Shown: piece after piece, positions 37,683 through 46,483 of the stretch
How the letters are laid out: the number at the start of each line of letters is the position of its first letter
How positions within the stretch are numbered: position 1 is the stretch's first letter
Notes under the pieces: model-generated
Told to the model about the DNA's origin: nothing
Seen by the model: the letters and a program-made list of their open reading frames with translations, nothing else
Database searches by the model: none
Made by a program: the position numbers and the translations under genes
Origin: Phycisphaerae bacterium
GTDB taxonomy: Bacteria > Planctomycetota > Phycisphaerae > UBA1845 > JAFGLZ01
NCBI GenBank assembly: GCA_016927755.1
Contig: JAFGLZ010000018.1
Span: 1-53,505 of the forward strand
DNA length: 53,505 bases
Direction: 5' to 3'

Positions 37683-38039
37683 GGGGGCGAATTGGGTTCG
37701 ACCGGGTAGGTTGAGGGTAGTGGTTGCGTGCCCAGGTTGTCAGGAGGCCTGGCTAAACACCTGACACAACTTTATGTGCCGACTCTACTGAGTTGCGCAT
37801 GGCCGCCTAGAGATAGGTTGCCCGTCCGCCGCGTGATGCCTGTTAACGCGGTCGGGCGTCGCTTAGCAGGCTGGCTTCCGGTTGCCGTCGGACCGGCCGG
37901 GAGTGAGAAACCGTCCGACTGGGGGCTGATCAAGCCTGTCGACCGGCGTGATCGGCACCGAGACTCAAACGATCGACTACGCACGTAGTAGCCCTACCTG
38001 AAATACTTCGGGACGGGGGTTCGATTCCCCCCGCCTCCA
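37683..38039 (+). ncRNA. ssrA: Transfer-messenger RNA (tmRNA)
   Basis: About 357 bases. The 5' end GGGGGCGAATTGGGTTCGAC pairs with the 3' CGCCTCC to form a 7-pair acceptor stem with discriminator A at 38039; CCA is not encoded. The T-arm GACGGGGGTTCGATTCCCCC is just before it. The tag reading frame is GCC at 37778 to TAG at 37808-37810 and encodes ADSTELRMAA, ending in the protease-type MAA. tmRNA rescues stalled ribosomes with SmpB, encoded just upstream. Confidence 0.93.
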
Positions 38040-38042
38040 GTC

Positions 38043-38104
38043 GACGGGTTTCCACAACCCGTCTCGACCAAGAACCAGGCCCGTCGCCAGCCAGCGGCGG
38101 GCCT
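38043..38104 (+). terminator. Hairpins behind tmRNA
   Basis: Two stem-loops follow tmRNA directly. The first is GACGGGTT/AACCCGTC with a 5-base loop (38043-38063). The second, stronger, is GGCCCGTCGC/GCGGCGGGCC with a 6-base loop (38078-38103) followed by CTCGTATATC, a weak T-rich tail. Likely 3' processing and termination signals. Confidence 0.65.
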
Positions 38105-38164
38105 CTCGTATATCTAGCCCGAGCAAAGACCTTTACGCGTCTGGCCCACCTTCGCACGCGCCAG

Positions 38165-38362
38165 ATTTCGGGACGGGGTTCGCATGCGGAACGCCCTCGA
38201 ACCGCCCGAAACCGTCTCAGACTCTCGAAATTCCGGGACGAGGTGCAAACCCGTCCCGGATTGGCAGCTGCCTGTCAAAGGGAGAGATACGGCGATGGCC
38301 CGATGCGCCCATTTTCGGCGAAAACGCCAGTAGGAAGACGGGCGAAAACCCCGTCCCGAAAT
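38165..38362. repeat. Nested inverted repeats related to the tmRNA T-arm
   Basis: ATTTCGGGACGGGGTT (38165-38180) has a perfect inverted copy at 38347-38362. Inside is a 9-base hairpin TCCGGGACG/CGTCCCGGA (38232-38240 and 38252-38260). The left arm also resembles the tmRNA T-arm (TTCGGGACGGGGGTTCG) with one base missing. Rest of 38105-38650 shows no gene. It may be a decayed attachment or insertion site. Confidence 0.6.
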
Positions 38363-38367
38363 GCTCT

Positions 38368-38448
38368 CGCGGTGCCACTTCGCTCACATGAGCCTCATGG
38401 GAGTGTGTCTTGGTCGTGCTTGGAAACGAAGATGGCACCGGTGCCATC
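38368..38448 (+). repeat. Palindromic module A (left copy)
   Basis: Three blocks: CGCGGTGCCA (38368-38377), CACATGAGCCTCATG (38385-38399) and the 18-base perfect palindrome GATGGCACCGGTGCCATC (38431-38448). The same blocks occur in the same order with nearly the same spacing, in opposite orientation, at 46.5 kb. Between the blocks the two copies differ, which points to selection on the blocks. Confidence 0.7.
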
Positions 38449-38650
38449 GGCTTGGCCAGTGACAGACGTCCTGCCAAAGAGGCCGGACCGCATATGACCT
38501 TCACCTCGAATCTTGTTCCACGCGTAGTGCGATCTTGTTTGGGTTTTGGTTGGAGCGGAACACAGCAAGACCTCGGCCTTGGCTCTGGAGCTGCCAGGGG
38601 TGCCCCTTCCGCACCGTCGCCTCACATCGTAACCGCTGTGAGGCCTCAGC

Positions 38651-41341
38651 CTAGCCAGCCCGTTCGGTCAGCCTATCCAATTCCTTGGACAGACGCCGGT
38701 ACCCCGTCTCCTCAATGATCCTCTTCACGTTTGCCAGATTCTCCTGGGCGGCAGACCTGTCTGGCATTCGCTCAGCCAGCAACAAGCGAGCGTATTCCAG
38801 AGACACATCAGCCTCATATAGACGCATGCCGAACCGGAGAGCGATCTCCATCGATTCCTTTAGATCCTCTCTGGCGGACTCGAACGCTCCAGTTGAGATA
38901 CGACATCTCGCTCGGGCCAGGAGAACCCGTGGCAGTTCATCTTGCCGGCCGGTCTCCCTGTAGACATGTATTCCCCAATCAAGATTCATCCTTCCTTCAT
39001 CCCACTTCCCCAGGAAAAACTTGGCCAGCCCCAGCGTGCTCAAGACTAGGGCGCGACTTCTCTTGTTCGAAACAGGAAGCCACTGCAGTACATCTTCCAT
39101 CTTGGAGGCGACATCATCCCACTCTTCTTCGTCTGAAAGTTCTTCGCACCAGATGGTCTCGTGGAGACCATTACGCAGTTGATCCGCATCCTGCGCTTTC
39201 GATTGGAGAGCATCTGCCTTGTGGATCCATGCACGTGCCTCTTCATGCCTTCCCAGGTACCAGAATACGCGCGATGTAAAGGAATACTTGGCAATCCTCT
39301 CCTTGATGCTTTGGGACTTGTCGACATAGACGACGGCCTTCAAAGCCCAATTGCGGGCGTCCTCGAGTTTGCCCATCAGCATGTAGACATTGACAAGCGT
39401 AGCAGTCGATCTACTAGCGTGTGTGTAGTCGCCTTGCTCCTCGTACATGTCAATGCTTCTTCGTATTGGGGATAGTGCGTCCTCGAAATGGCCCGTCACT
39501 CGAAGAATGCTCCCCGCTTCATTGAGTAGCCAAGCCTGGCTGGACGGTTCAAGATCTCCCTCGACGACGTCGGTCCAAGGACGGGTGAAGAAACGGCCAA
39601 TCGCCGTCCTTTCTGCTCCGAGAAAGCCACGAAAGAAGGTGTGGTGTTCATCTCCTCGTCGAAGTCTATCTTCCAGGACCTCGAAGGCTTCTTGATAGCG
39701 TTCCGCGTGACACCCATGATCGATCGCGCGGTACAGGGGTTCCATGTCCCCGAACTCATCGGGTCTGTGGGTCTTGGGCACGGATGCAAAGTGGTCGAAC
39801 AGATGTGCGTTTGCCTGCCGCCAGACTGTCTGATCCTTCTTCAGCTCTGAACGGAAGTAGGCGCGCACAACAGGATGGGCATCAATGCCGTTCCTGTTGC
39901 ATCTGCTCTCTGGGAGCAGCAATCTCAGCCGGCGCAGATTGGCGACGTGAGGTGTCCAACTCCCTTCGCCTAGCAGGTGCGTCAATCCTGGGATACTGGT
40001 CTTGGATCTCAGGAACTCGACGTCGGCGGCTGTTGCGGGCCGGTCGAAGAGCCCAAGCAGCCGGGCGATCTGAAGCTGCGTAGGATCCTGAAGCTGTGAC
40101 ATGATCGCCATGATCGCCCGCCAGGCGGATCGCTCAGTATCCTTTGCCGTTGGGAGATCAGGTATGTTCGCGGCGTTCGTGACATGCTGGCCTGCCAGGA
40201 ACGCGCCGATCAGGGAGATGGCCAGGGCATGGTTACCGAAATCTCGGGTCAATTGCTGAAGTTGCTGATCTGTGCCCTTCACGACGGATGCACGGAGGAT
40301 CTCACCTCCCGTCTGATCTGAGATCTGCTCGAGATCGTTTTGGATCGTGTGCGATCGCCCACGGAGGTCTGGGACAGACTCGCGTGTGGTGATGACACAG
40401 AGCCCGGGGTTCTTCTCCGCTAGATGCTCTACAAGGGACGCGATCGCCAGATCGTGGATCCTTCCGCGGTCATCAGAGAATGACGATTGCAGGGGCTCTA
40501 AGCCGTCGAGAATCAGTAGGCACCGATCCCGCTGAACGTGTTGCGCCAGGCGCCTCCCTTTGTCCCAAGGTGAATAGCTACTATCAGCCATCGATTTGTC
40601 GTCAAACCAAGTGCGCAGGGCCCGATCGATGAACGCCTCAGAGGAGACAACACGGTCTCCGATTCCTTGGCTGTAAAACGACCAACCATAGCCGCGTTCA
40701 GCTCTGGCGTATCTGTGGGCGCGCATCCCATCAAGCCACTTTCTTACGAGAGCCGTTTTACCCACACCGCCGCCGGCGACAAGGCATGCAACGTTGAGGG
40801 TCTCGTTCTCCCATGCTTCATCGAGGAACCTCAGATCGTCCTCACGACCTAGCACGGAACACCCCACTTCGGGGACATGATCGAAATCGAAACGCTCGCT
40901 CGGCCAGGAATCCTCGGACGCGACGGGCCTCGCCGACGGCCTGCAAGCTTCGATGAGCTCGTCATGCTCCTGCTCGGTGTGCTCCGGATGCCAGTTGATG
41001 TACCTGAACTGCTGCAGGAAGCCCTTGATGGGCGCATCATCGAGTCGCAGAGGCACGAAGCGACGCTCTCTGTTGAGGGGGTCCCTGAAGCGAAACGTGT
41101 GGCTCTCCAACTTCACCCAGTCGGCACCGAACGCGTTCTTCGACATGCACAGCACAAGCACGCGGGAATGCTCCAACCCTTCTTCGATCTTGGTCGGGAT
41201 GCTGTCACCGGGACGGATCTCGCACTCATCAAGCCACACTCGCAATCCGTTCTTCCGCAGCCGCGCCGCCACCTCGCGAACGATCGCCTTGTCCTTTGAG
41301 CTGTGGCTGAGAAAGACATCGTACGTGAAATCGTCTTCCAT
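38651..41341 (-). CDS. TIR-NTPase-TPR (NLR-like) immune protein
   Basis: An 896-residue three-part protein. Residues 5-135 are a TIR domain: YDVFLSHSSKDK, RVWLDECEIRPGDSIP, and AFGADWVKLE with the conserved Glu 79 in the NADase position. Residues about 160-420 are a STAND/NB-ARC-like NTPase: Walker A AGGGVGKT at 189-196 and Walker B CLLILDGLE. The C-terminal half (about 560-890) is helical TPR-like repeats, the sensor in such proteins. Known relatives sense phage or foreign proteins, oligomerise and destroy NAD. Base composition seems lower in GC than neighbours, which with its place beside a recombinase suggests transfer. Trigger is unknown. Confidence 0.85.
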   Translation of the reverse strand: MEDDFTYDVFLSHSSKDKAIVREVAARLRKNGLRVWLDECEIRPGDSIPTKIEEGLEHSRVLVLCMSKNAFGADWVKLESHTFRFRDPLNRERRFVPLRLDDAPIKGFLQQFRYINWHPEHTEQEHDELIEACRPSARPVASEDSWPSERFDFDHVPEVGCSVLGREDDLRFLDEAWENETLNVACLVAGGGVGKTALVRKWLDGMRAHRYARAERGYGWSFYSQGIGDRVVSSEAFIDRALRTWFDDKSMADSSYSPWDKGRRLAQHVQRDRCLLILDGLEPLQSSFSDDRGRIHDLAIASLVEHLAEKNPGLCVITTRESVPDLRGRSHTIQNDLEQISDQTGGEILRASVVKGTDQQLQQLTRDFGNHALAISLIGAFLAGQHVTNAANIPDLPTAKDTERSAWRAIMAIMSQLQDPTQLQIARLLGLFDRPATAADVEFLRSKTSIPGLTHLLGEGSWTPHVANLRRLRLLLPESRCNRNGIDAHPVVRAYFRSELKKDQTVWRQANAHLFDHFASVPKTHRPDEFGDMEPLYRAIDHGCHAERYQEAFEVLEDRLRRGDEHHTFFRGFLGAERTAIGRFFTRPWTDVVEGDLEPSSQAWLLNEAGSILRVTGHFEDALSPIRRSIDMYEEQGDYTHASRSTATLVNVYMLMGKLEDARNWALKAVVYVDKSQSIKERIAKYSFTSRVFWYLGRHEEARAWIHKADALQSKAQDADQLRNGLHETIWCEELSDEEEWDDVASKMEDVLQWLPVSNKRSRALVLSTLGLAKFFLGKWDEGRMNLDWGIHVYRETGRQDELPRVLLARARCRISTGAFESAREDLKESMEIALRFGMRLYEADVSLEYARLLLAERMPDRSAAQENLANVKRIIEETGYRRLSKELDRLTERAG

Positions 41342-41583
41342 GATTTACCCCCGGATACTCCGGCCCTGTGTCCCAGAGACGATGCGGTCGCCAGGCCAAC
41401 TACCGTTCACATGCTCTCCAGACATGCCCGCTTCTGCGCCTTCTTCTCAGACAACACGGCGGCGCCCCTTCAGGAGAGTGGGATCGAGATGCTCACTAGG
41501 TTCCATGTCCCGTTTGCGGCGATCCACAACGTCCCCATATCGGCACTCAGATGCAGCATCGTTGTGGCCGCGCCGTCCCTATC

Positions 41584-42681
41584 CTATGACAGATCGCTAT
41601 CAAGGCCAGCCTGCGGCAGATAGTGGCTCGCGTTTTCTGACGTACTTGGGATTACTGGCCGGTCGGGAAGAACCGCAACCAGTTCATCCAGCTCGTTTGA
41701 TCCTGGGGTCAAGGGCAAAGGGATCTGTGCGCGCTGTACTACCGAACGACACATGGCCATGACGATTTCGAACCCCTTGTATGCGCTTTCCACATTGCAC
41801 GGATGGATCACCTCCGGGTCGGCAAGCCATTCTGCAATATCCGCCACGTAGAGCCGCATATCGTGTTCGTAGTCCATCCGTCCCTCGCCCATCGAGGCAC
41901 CTTCCCTGGTCACTGCTCGCCATCCATCGTTGGTGAGGACTTCAGCGAAACCCAACGTGCCATGAACGATGATTCGGCATTTCCGCCACCAGTAGTCGAC
42001 CTCTGGCACATCTGGGGCTCCGGCGCCGCAATCGATAATGCCCTGAACGCCGTTCGCAAAATGCACCACCCCCGCGATGTAGTCAGGAGACGGGTGTTGT
42101 CTGTCACTCAGTTTGCACCTCCCAGCAGCCTGGGCCATCACCCACTGGGCATCTACATTGTCGTTGTACCAACGCATGTAATCAACAAGATGCGTCATCA
42201 GATGCGCCATCCAAGCGCAGCTTGTCCCATGGATGGTGTGAACCCTCCCAAGCTGCCCGCTCTCGATGATGTGTCTTACCTTCTGATAGTGCTCGCCGTA
42301 TCGATGCTGATGACAGACAACTGCGCGAACGCCCGCTTCTCGGACAATAGTCATGATCTTATCAGCTTCGCACAGAGATAGTGCCATGGGTTTCTCGAAC
42401 GCGATGAGTGACGCGCCGCATTCAACGCCAATCTCGACCAATTCGTAGCGAACGTCGGGCATTGTACAGAAACAGAAAACATCCGGCTTTGCGCTCTTGG
42501 CGGCTACCCTCGCGTCATCCGCTATGGTCTCGACACTTAGCTCACCGGCCGCATCTCGCAGCCGATCTCCACGCTGGTCGCAGATGCCGACGAGGTCAAA
42601 GCGGCTGTCTTCATTGAACGCATGAGCATGATGCATCCCGCGTTTGCCAAGGCCTACTACAAGAACTCGATACGGATTCAT
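41584..42681 (-). CDS. Gfo/Idh/MocA family oxidoreductase
   Basis: A 365-residue dehydrogenase. The Rossmann start is YRVLVVGLGKRGMHHAHAF, the EKP motif is in LIAFEKPMALS, and the substrate-domain region has HQHRYGEHYQKVRHIIESG. Enzymes of this family oxidise or reduce sugars and inositols with NAD(P). Its own base use looks less GC-rich than the backbone, like the TIR gene next to it. No sugar pathway is nearby on this element, so it may be cargo. The gap to the TIR gene (41342-41583) holds nothing recognised. Confidence 0.9.
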   Translation of the reverse strand: MNPYRVLVVGLGKRGMHHAHAFNEDSRFDLVGICDQRGDRLRDAAGELSVETIADDARVAAKSAKPDVFCFCTMPDVRYELVEIGVECGASLIAFEKPMALSLCEADKIMTIVREAGVRAVVCHQHRYGEHYQKVRHIIESGQLGRVHTIHGTSCAWMAHLMTHLVDYMRWYNDNVDAQWVMAQAAGRCKLSDRQHPSPDYIAGVVHFANGVQGIIDCGAGAPDVPEVDYWWRKCRIIVHGTLGFAEVLTNDGWRAVTREGASMGEGRMDYEHDMRLYVADIAEWLADPEVIHPCNVESAYKGFEIVMAMCRSVVQRAQIPLPLTPGSNELDELVAVLPDRPVIPSTSENASHYLPQAGLDSDLS

Positions 42682-43174
42682 TGGAGATTACCCTAAAGGA
42701 CCGAGACACGGTACAGGCATCCAGGCGACAGGGAGGCCGAGATAGACGAAGAGGAATAGAGTAGCCTTGCTGTAGGCGTCAGAATACGTCCTTCCCGTCG
42801 TCACAAGCTCATATTGGGTTCCACCGATTCCGTTGAGCGCCCCACTCGTGCGGTAGCGTAGCCGTATATGAACTCCGTACTCACGCTTCCAGTCAACAGC
42901 AAATACCTTGATTCCCGCTCCCCCACTCCGAGCACGAGCATGAACGAGAGGTCCGTCTTGCCAATCCCCGATTTACCCGCCACGCGCAGATGCTCCTTTG
43001 TCCCCCCGCTCTTCAACGAGAATGGATACAGATCGTGATCTTCATGGGTCATCTCGCCAAGGGGCCAACCGCCTACTGAAGTGAACTGTCTGCCATGAGG
43101 CGGGGAAGGCTTTTGGGTTCGCGATGCTGGACGAAGTGGCTGGCGGCCAGCACCTCAAGCAGATGATCGGCTGG
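42682..43174. other. Decayed or non-coding stretch upstream of the recombinase cassette
   Basis: No gene I can assign. A minus-strand frame at 42801-43052 (83 codons) contains VAGKSGIGKT, which mimics a Walker A motif, but has no family match I know. On the plus strand a short in-frame end near 43123-43191 reads MLDEVAGGQHLKQMIGWLRE and could be a 3' remnant of a lost gene. Both may be debris. Confidence 0.3.
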
Positions 43175-43645
43175 CTACGTGAAGTCAGGTGAGGCCGGCG
43201 GGCGCCGCCACACCTTCCTCTGTTCCTTCCACCCCACAGGCAGCCCCTTCCGAAGCTTCTCCAGACTGATTCCTTCCGGCTCGTCGCCTCGGATGATTGC
43301 CTCAACGATGTCCGGAGCGAGCGATGTCAGACGAAGCATTCGGGCGACATACGTTCGATCGACACCGATGTCCTGTGCCAAGTCCTCGGCGCCGACATAC
43401 TCGCCGGACTCGATCTGCTCCTGCCAGCGATAGGCCTTGGCGATGGCCTCGACCAATGTCTGGTTGGCCTCTCGTTCGCGCTTCGGTTCAATCGGCTCTT
43501 CGCTGTTCAGCAAGATCATCTGCCTGCCGTTGCGCCGACGGAACCGTGCGGGGATACGGACGACGACAGCCTCGTCCTCGCGGCGGACAGTGATGCCCGG
43601 GTAGCGACGCCGCTGTTCCTTCTCGATGGCGCTCGTATCACGCAT
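43175..43645 (-). CDS. HTH protein of the recombinase cassette (KorB/ParB-like helix-turn-helix)
   Basis: A 156-residue basic protein. A helix-turn-helix lies at about 95-125: GAEDLAQDIGVDRTYVARML followed by RLTSLAPDIVEAII, the ParB/KorB pattern. The N-terminal third has strands VRREDEAVVVRIPARF. Such small HTH proteins commonly follow serine recombinase genes. Its ATG overlaps the recombinase stop by 8 bases (ATGCGTGA), so it is translated with it. It may control direction or expression of recombination; this is inference. Confidence 0.75.
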   Translation of the reverse strand: MRDTSAIEKEQRRRYPGITVRREDEAVVVRIPARFRRRNGRQMILLNSEEPIEPKREREANQTLVEAIAKAYRWQEQIESGEYVGAEDLAQDIGVDRTYVARMLRLTSLAPDIVEAIIRGDEPEGISLEKLRKGLPVGWKEQRKVWRRPPASPDFT

Positions 43646-45182
43646 GCATTCGCTCCTCGATGGGGTGGAGTTCCTCGACGATCTGCTCGATGCCGTTGGT
43701 GCGGAAGCGGACGTCGATGCCGCTCATGCTGACGGTGATGCTCTCGATGAGCAACTGTACGATCCGTCGCTGCTCTTCCTGGAAGAGCACGTCCCACACG
43801 GGGTCGACGGCCCTCAAGGCGTCTGCCACGCGGTTGAGCTCCATCGGTTCGGCTGAGGTGGGATTGGCCTCGATCTCCCTGATGGCGTCCTCCAGAGCCT
43901 TCAACTCTCCGTTCAGCCGCTTGAGCTCTTCGGCCATGAAGCCTTCGTCCTGATCGCCCACGCTCAGCACGGCCCGAATCGACCTCTGCGCCTGATCCTG
44001 TCGCTTGCGGAGCTCGTCCAACCTCGCTAGCGCCTCCTCGTCCGGTCCCCCCCTACCGCACTTCCGCACCTCGCGGTAAGTCCGAGCGATCACGTCCGGA
44101 TGGCGCAGGAGCGCCCGAAGCTGGTCGACCACGGCCGTCTCGACCTCGCCGGCGGGCAGAGACGGCAGCGGACACTTACCGTATCCTGTCCTGATCTTCT
44201 TCGCGCAGGTGTAGTAGCGATACTCTCGTCCATGGTTCTTGGCCCAAGCGGGCTGGACCAGGCTACCGCAGTGGCCGCAGCGCATTATGCGGCGGAGCAG
44301 CGCGAACCGCTGTACCTGGTGCTTGTGCGTGTACGTCTTGTTGGCCCTCAGCTGCGCCTGCACGCGGTCGAAGACGTCCTGCCGGATGATGGCCTTGTGC
44401 TCACCTGGGTAGGCCTTGCCCTTGTGAACAACCTGGCCGATGTACTTGCGATCGGTCAATACGTTGTAGACTTGCGGCCGCGTCCACGCTCTCCCGCCGC
44501 GGACCTTGCCGGTCTTCGTGACGTACTGCTTGGTGCGGAACCCCTCCGCGTTGAGGGTGACGGCCACCTTTCGGCACGACTCCAACTCCTCGAACACCTC
44601 GAAGACCCGCCGCACGACTTTGGCCTCAGGATCGTTGATGACGTACTTCTTGTCCACGACGTCCAGGCCAAGGACGGGCGCGCCGCCGACGTACTTGCCC
44701 TGGCGGGCGGTGGCCAGCTTCTTGTCACGGATCCGCTCGCCGATGATCTCCCGTTCGAACTGGGCGAATGAGAGCAGGATGTTCAGCGTCAACCGGCCCA
44801 TCGACGTGGTCGTGTTGAACTGCTGCGTGACCGAGACGAAGCTGACGTCATGCTCCTCGAAGAGGCTGATGAGCTTGGCGAAGTCCAGCAATGACCGGCT
44901 CAGCCGGTCGACCTTGTAGACCACCACGCAGTCCACTCGGCCGACCTGGATGTCGGCGATCAGGTCCTCCAGGGCCGGGCGTTCCATCGTCCCGCCGGAG
45001 AACCCGCCGTCGTCGTATCGCTTGCGGAGGCACTGCCAGCCCTCGTGCTTCTGCGACTCGACGAAGGCCTCCCCCGCCTGGCGCTGGGCGTCCAGGGAGT
45101 TGAAGTCCTGGTCGAGGCCCTCCTCGTGGCTCTTCCGCGTGTAGATGGCGCATCGGATGGTGGGCTTGGCCTTCTGGCTCAT
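43638..45182 (-). CDS. Large serine recombinase
   Basis: A 514-residue site-specific recombinase. The resolvase domain has IYTRKSHEEG with catalytic Ser 18, YKVDRLSRS, and FEREIIGERIRDKK. A recombinase domain follows (AWTRPQVYNVLTDRKYIGQV) and then a zinc ribbon (RCGHCG ... YYTCAKK). A coiled coil lies at about 400-450. It would integrate or excise the element by Ser-linked strand exchange. Start ATG 45182 gives an ATGA overlap with the DUF2924 gene; the longer frame to 45350 lies inside that gene. Confidence 0.93.
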   Translation of the reverse strand: MSQKAKPTIRCAIYTRKSHEEGLDQDFNSLDAQRQAGEAFVESQKHEGWQCLRKRYDDGGFSGGTMERPALEDLIADIQVGRVDCVVVYKVDRLSRSLLDFAKLISLFEEHDVSFVSVTQQFNTTTSMGRLTLNILLSFAQFEREIIGERIRDKKLATARQGKYVGGAPVLGLDVVDKKYVINDPEAKVVRRVFEVFEELESCRKVAVTLNAEGFRTKQYVTKTGKVRGGRAWTRPQVYNVLTDRKYIGQVVHKGKAYPGEHKAIIRQDVFDRVQAQLRANKTYTHKHQVQRFALLRRIMRCGHCGSLVQPAWAKNHGREYRYYTCAKKIRTGYGKCPLPSLPAGEVETAVVDQLRALLRHPDVIARTYREVRKCGRGGPDEEALARLDELRKRQDQAQRSIRAVLSVGDQDEGFMAEELKRLNGELKALEDAIREIEANPTSAEPMELNRVADALRAVDPVWDVLFQEEQRRIVQLLIESITVSMSGIDVRFRTNGIEQIVEELHPIEERMHA

Positions 45183-45640
45183 GCCTTCACCTGCCTGGCC
45201 TTGCCGCCGGACGTCAGGCCGAAGAAGCGGTTGCCGCCCCAGTACGAGCCGGTGATGGCTCGGGCCACGGCGGACAGGCTCCTGTAGCGCTTGCCGTCGT
45301 AGACGAAACCGTCCTCCGCGACGATCACCTCGTAGCGGTCCCCGTGCCAATCGCGGAGCAGTCGCGTGCCCACCTGGAGGTTCACCCTCTGGCGCTTCTT
45401 CGCCCGGGTCGCCGCCTGGACGGAGGCCCCGTCGGCGATGGCGTTGAGGGCCTTTCGGGCCTCGCGGCTGAGCCCCCCATAGGCGAGTTCCTGGATCCGG
45501 TAGGCCAGCCGGCGGATCAGGTAGCTGCGTCCCAGCATGCCGGGCTCGCCGCCGAACAACTCGCCCCAGCGATTGCGGAGCTGCGCCGTCGACATACGGT
45601 TCAGCGCGTCGATCTGGCTCAGCACGGTCTTGTCCATCAT
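45179..45640 (-). CDS. DUF2924 protein
   Basis: A 153-residue basic protein with the DUF2924 pattern: MSTAQLRNRWGELFGGEP and IRRLAYRIQELAYGGLS in the N-half; GTRLLRDWHGDRYEVIVAED and YRSLSAVARAITGSYWGGNR in the C-half. The family is regularly found next to large serine recombinases and is thought, from context only, to bind DNA or assist recombination. It overlaps the recombinase start by 4 bases. Confidence 0.88.
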   Translation of the reverse strand: MMDKTVLSQIDALNRMSTAQLRNRWGELFGGEPGMLGRSYLIRRLAYRIQELAYGGLSREARKALNAIADGASVQAATRAKKRQRVNLQVGTRLLRDWHGDRYEVIVAEDGFVYDGKRYRSLSAVARAITGSYWGGNRFFGLTSGGKARQVKA

Positions 45641-45641
45641 G

Positions 45642-45839
45642 TCACCTCGCTCTCTTCCGGTCCTTCGGACGTGGTGACACTGAGCCTCGTTTCGGCGGGG
45701 AGCTCAAGGCCGTTTCTCGACCAAAACCACTCTCTTTCGCCGCCATGCGTAGAACGCCCCGGGCGAGGATCTCGGCCAGCTCCCCCAGCCGCCGATCGGC
45801 CGTGGACGGAACGTCGGCGATGGTCTTCAGACGGGCCAT
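45642..45839 (-). CDS. Small protein of the recombinase cassette
   Basis: A 65-residue protein (MARLKTIADVPSTADRRLGE...). One base separates it from the DUF2924 start, and its own start overlaps the upstream sigma-like gene by 13 bases. Small proteins with a similar LAEILARGVLRM helix often precede DUF2924 genes in such cassettes. Function unknown. Confidence 0.6.
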   Translation of the reverse strand: MARLKTIADVPSTADRRLGELAEILARGVLRMAAKESGFGRETALSSPPKRGSVSPRPKDRKRAR

Positions 45840-46354
45840 GCGTCGAACCCCCGATCTCTGAAGATCTCGCGGATACGGCGGACGCGGCGATCGATCGTGC
45901 CCCACGTCTGGCCGGTTCGGCGGGCGATCCAGTTGATGCTCTCACCGTTCATCAGCCCTTTACAGATATCCTTCTCCTCAGGCGTCAGCTCCTGGAGCAG
46001 CTCGCGGACCTCCACGTCGGTGATGGCATCCTCTATAGAATCCGCGTCCTCCGTCGGATGCCGCAGCACGCTGAGCCTCTCGTGGAAGGCCACGCGTCGC
46101 GCGTTGGACCGTGCGAGCATGCGGATGCGGTTGTCGAGCCTGCGACAGAGGATCGTTCGCTCGCTGGCGGCGTGCGCCTTGATGGGATCAAAGCGGAATC
46201 TGAGGATCACGATCGCCAACTCCTGCATCACGTCTTCCCAAGCATCCTCCGGAACGCCGAAGTGCAAGAGGCGGGCGATGGCCAGCTTGATCTGCCATTC
46301 CTCGAGCGCCCCGACGTAGTTCTCGTACAGCTCCCGGACTCGGTTCGTCCCCAT
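45827..46354 (-). CDS. Sigma-70-like regulator of the element
   Basis: A 175-residue protein. N-half resembles a reduced sigma region 2 (EDVMQELAIVILRFRFDPIK), C-half a region 4/HTH (EEKDICKGLMNGESINWIAR and GTIDRRVRRIREIF). It may direct polymerase to the element's promoters or act as an HTH regulator. It is the first gene of the minus-strand recombinase cassette and reads away from the palindrome-rich intergenic region. Confidence 0.65.
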   Translation of the reverse strand: MGTNRVRELYENYVGALEEWQIKLAIARLLHFGVPEDAWEDVMQELAIVILRFRFDPIKAHAASERTILCRRLDNRIRMLARSNARRVAFHERLSVLRHPTEDADSIEDAITDVEVRELLQELTPEEKDICKGLMNGESINWIARRTGQTWGTIDRRVRRIREIFRDRGFDAWPV

Positions 46355-46483
46355 GATCTGCGTCTCCGTGGCCAGTGCCTCGTTGCTTGCCCGAGCGCTT
46401 CCGTTTCGCTCCGAGCGACTGAGGCCATGGTCACGGTCGAGCCGGTGTCACGTCTGTACGGATGGATGTGAGAGGGGGAAATC

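Noticed and set aside
42801..43052. Possible Walker A NTPase (GKSGIGKT)
   Set aside because: Only 83 codons, no Walker B or further fold; the motif alone can arise by chance.
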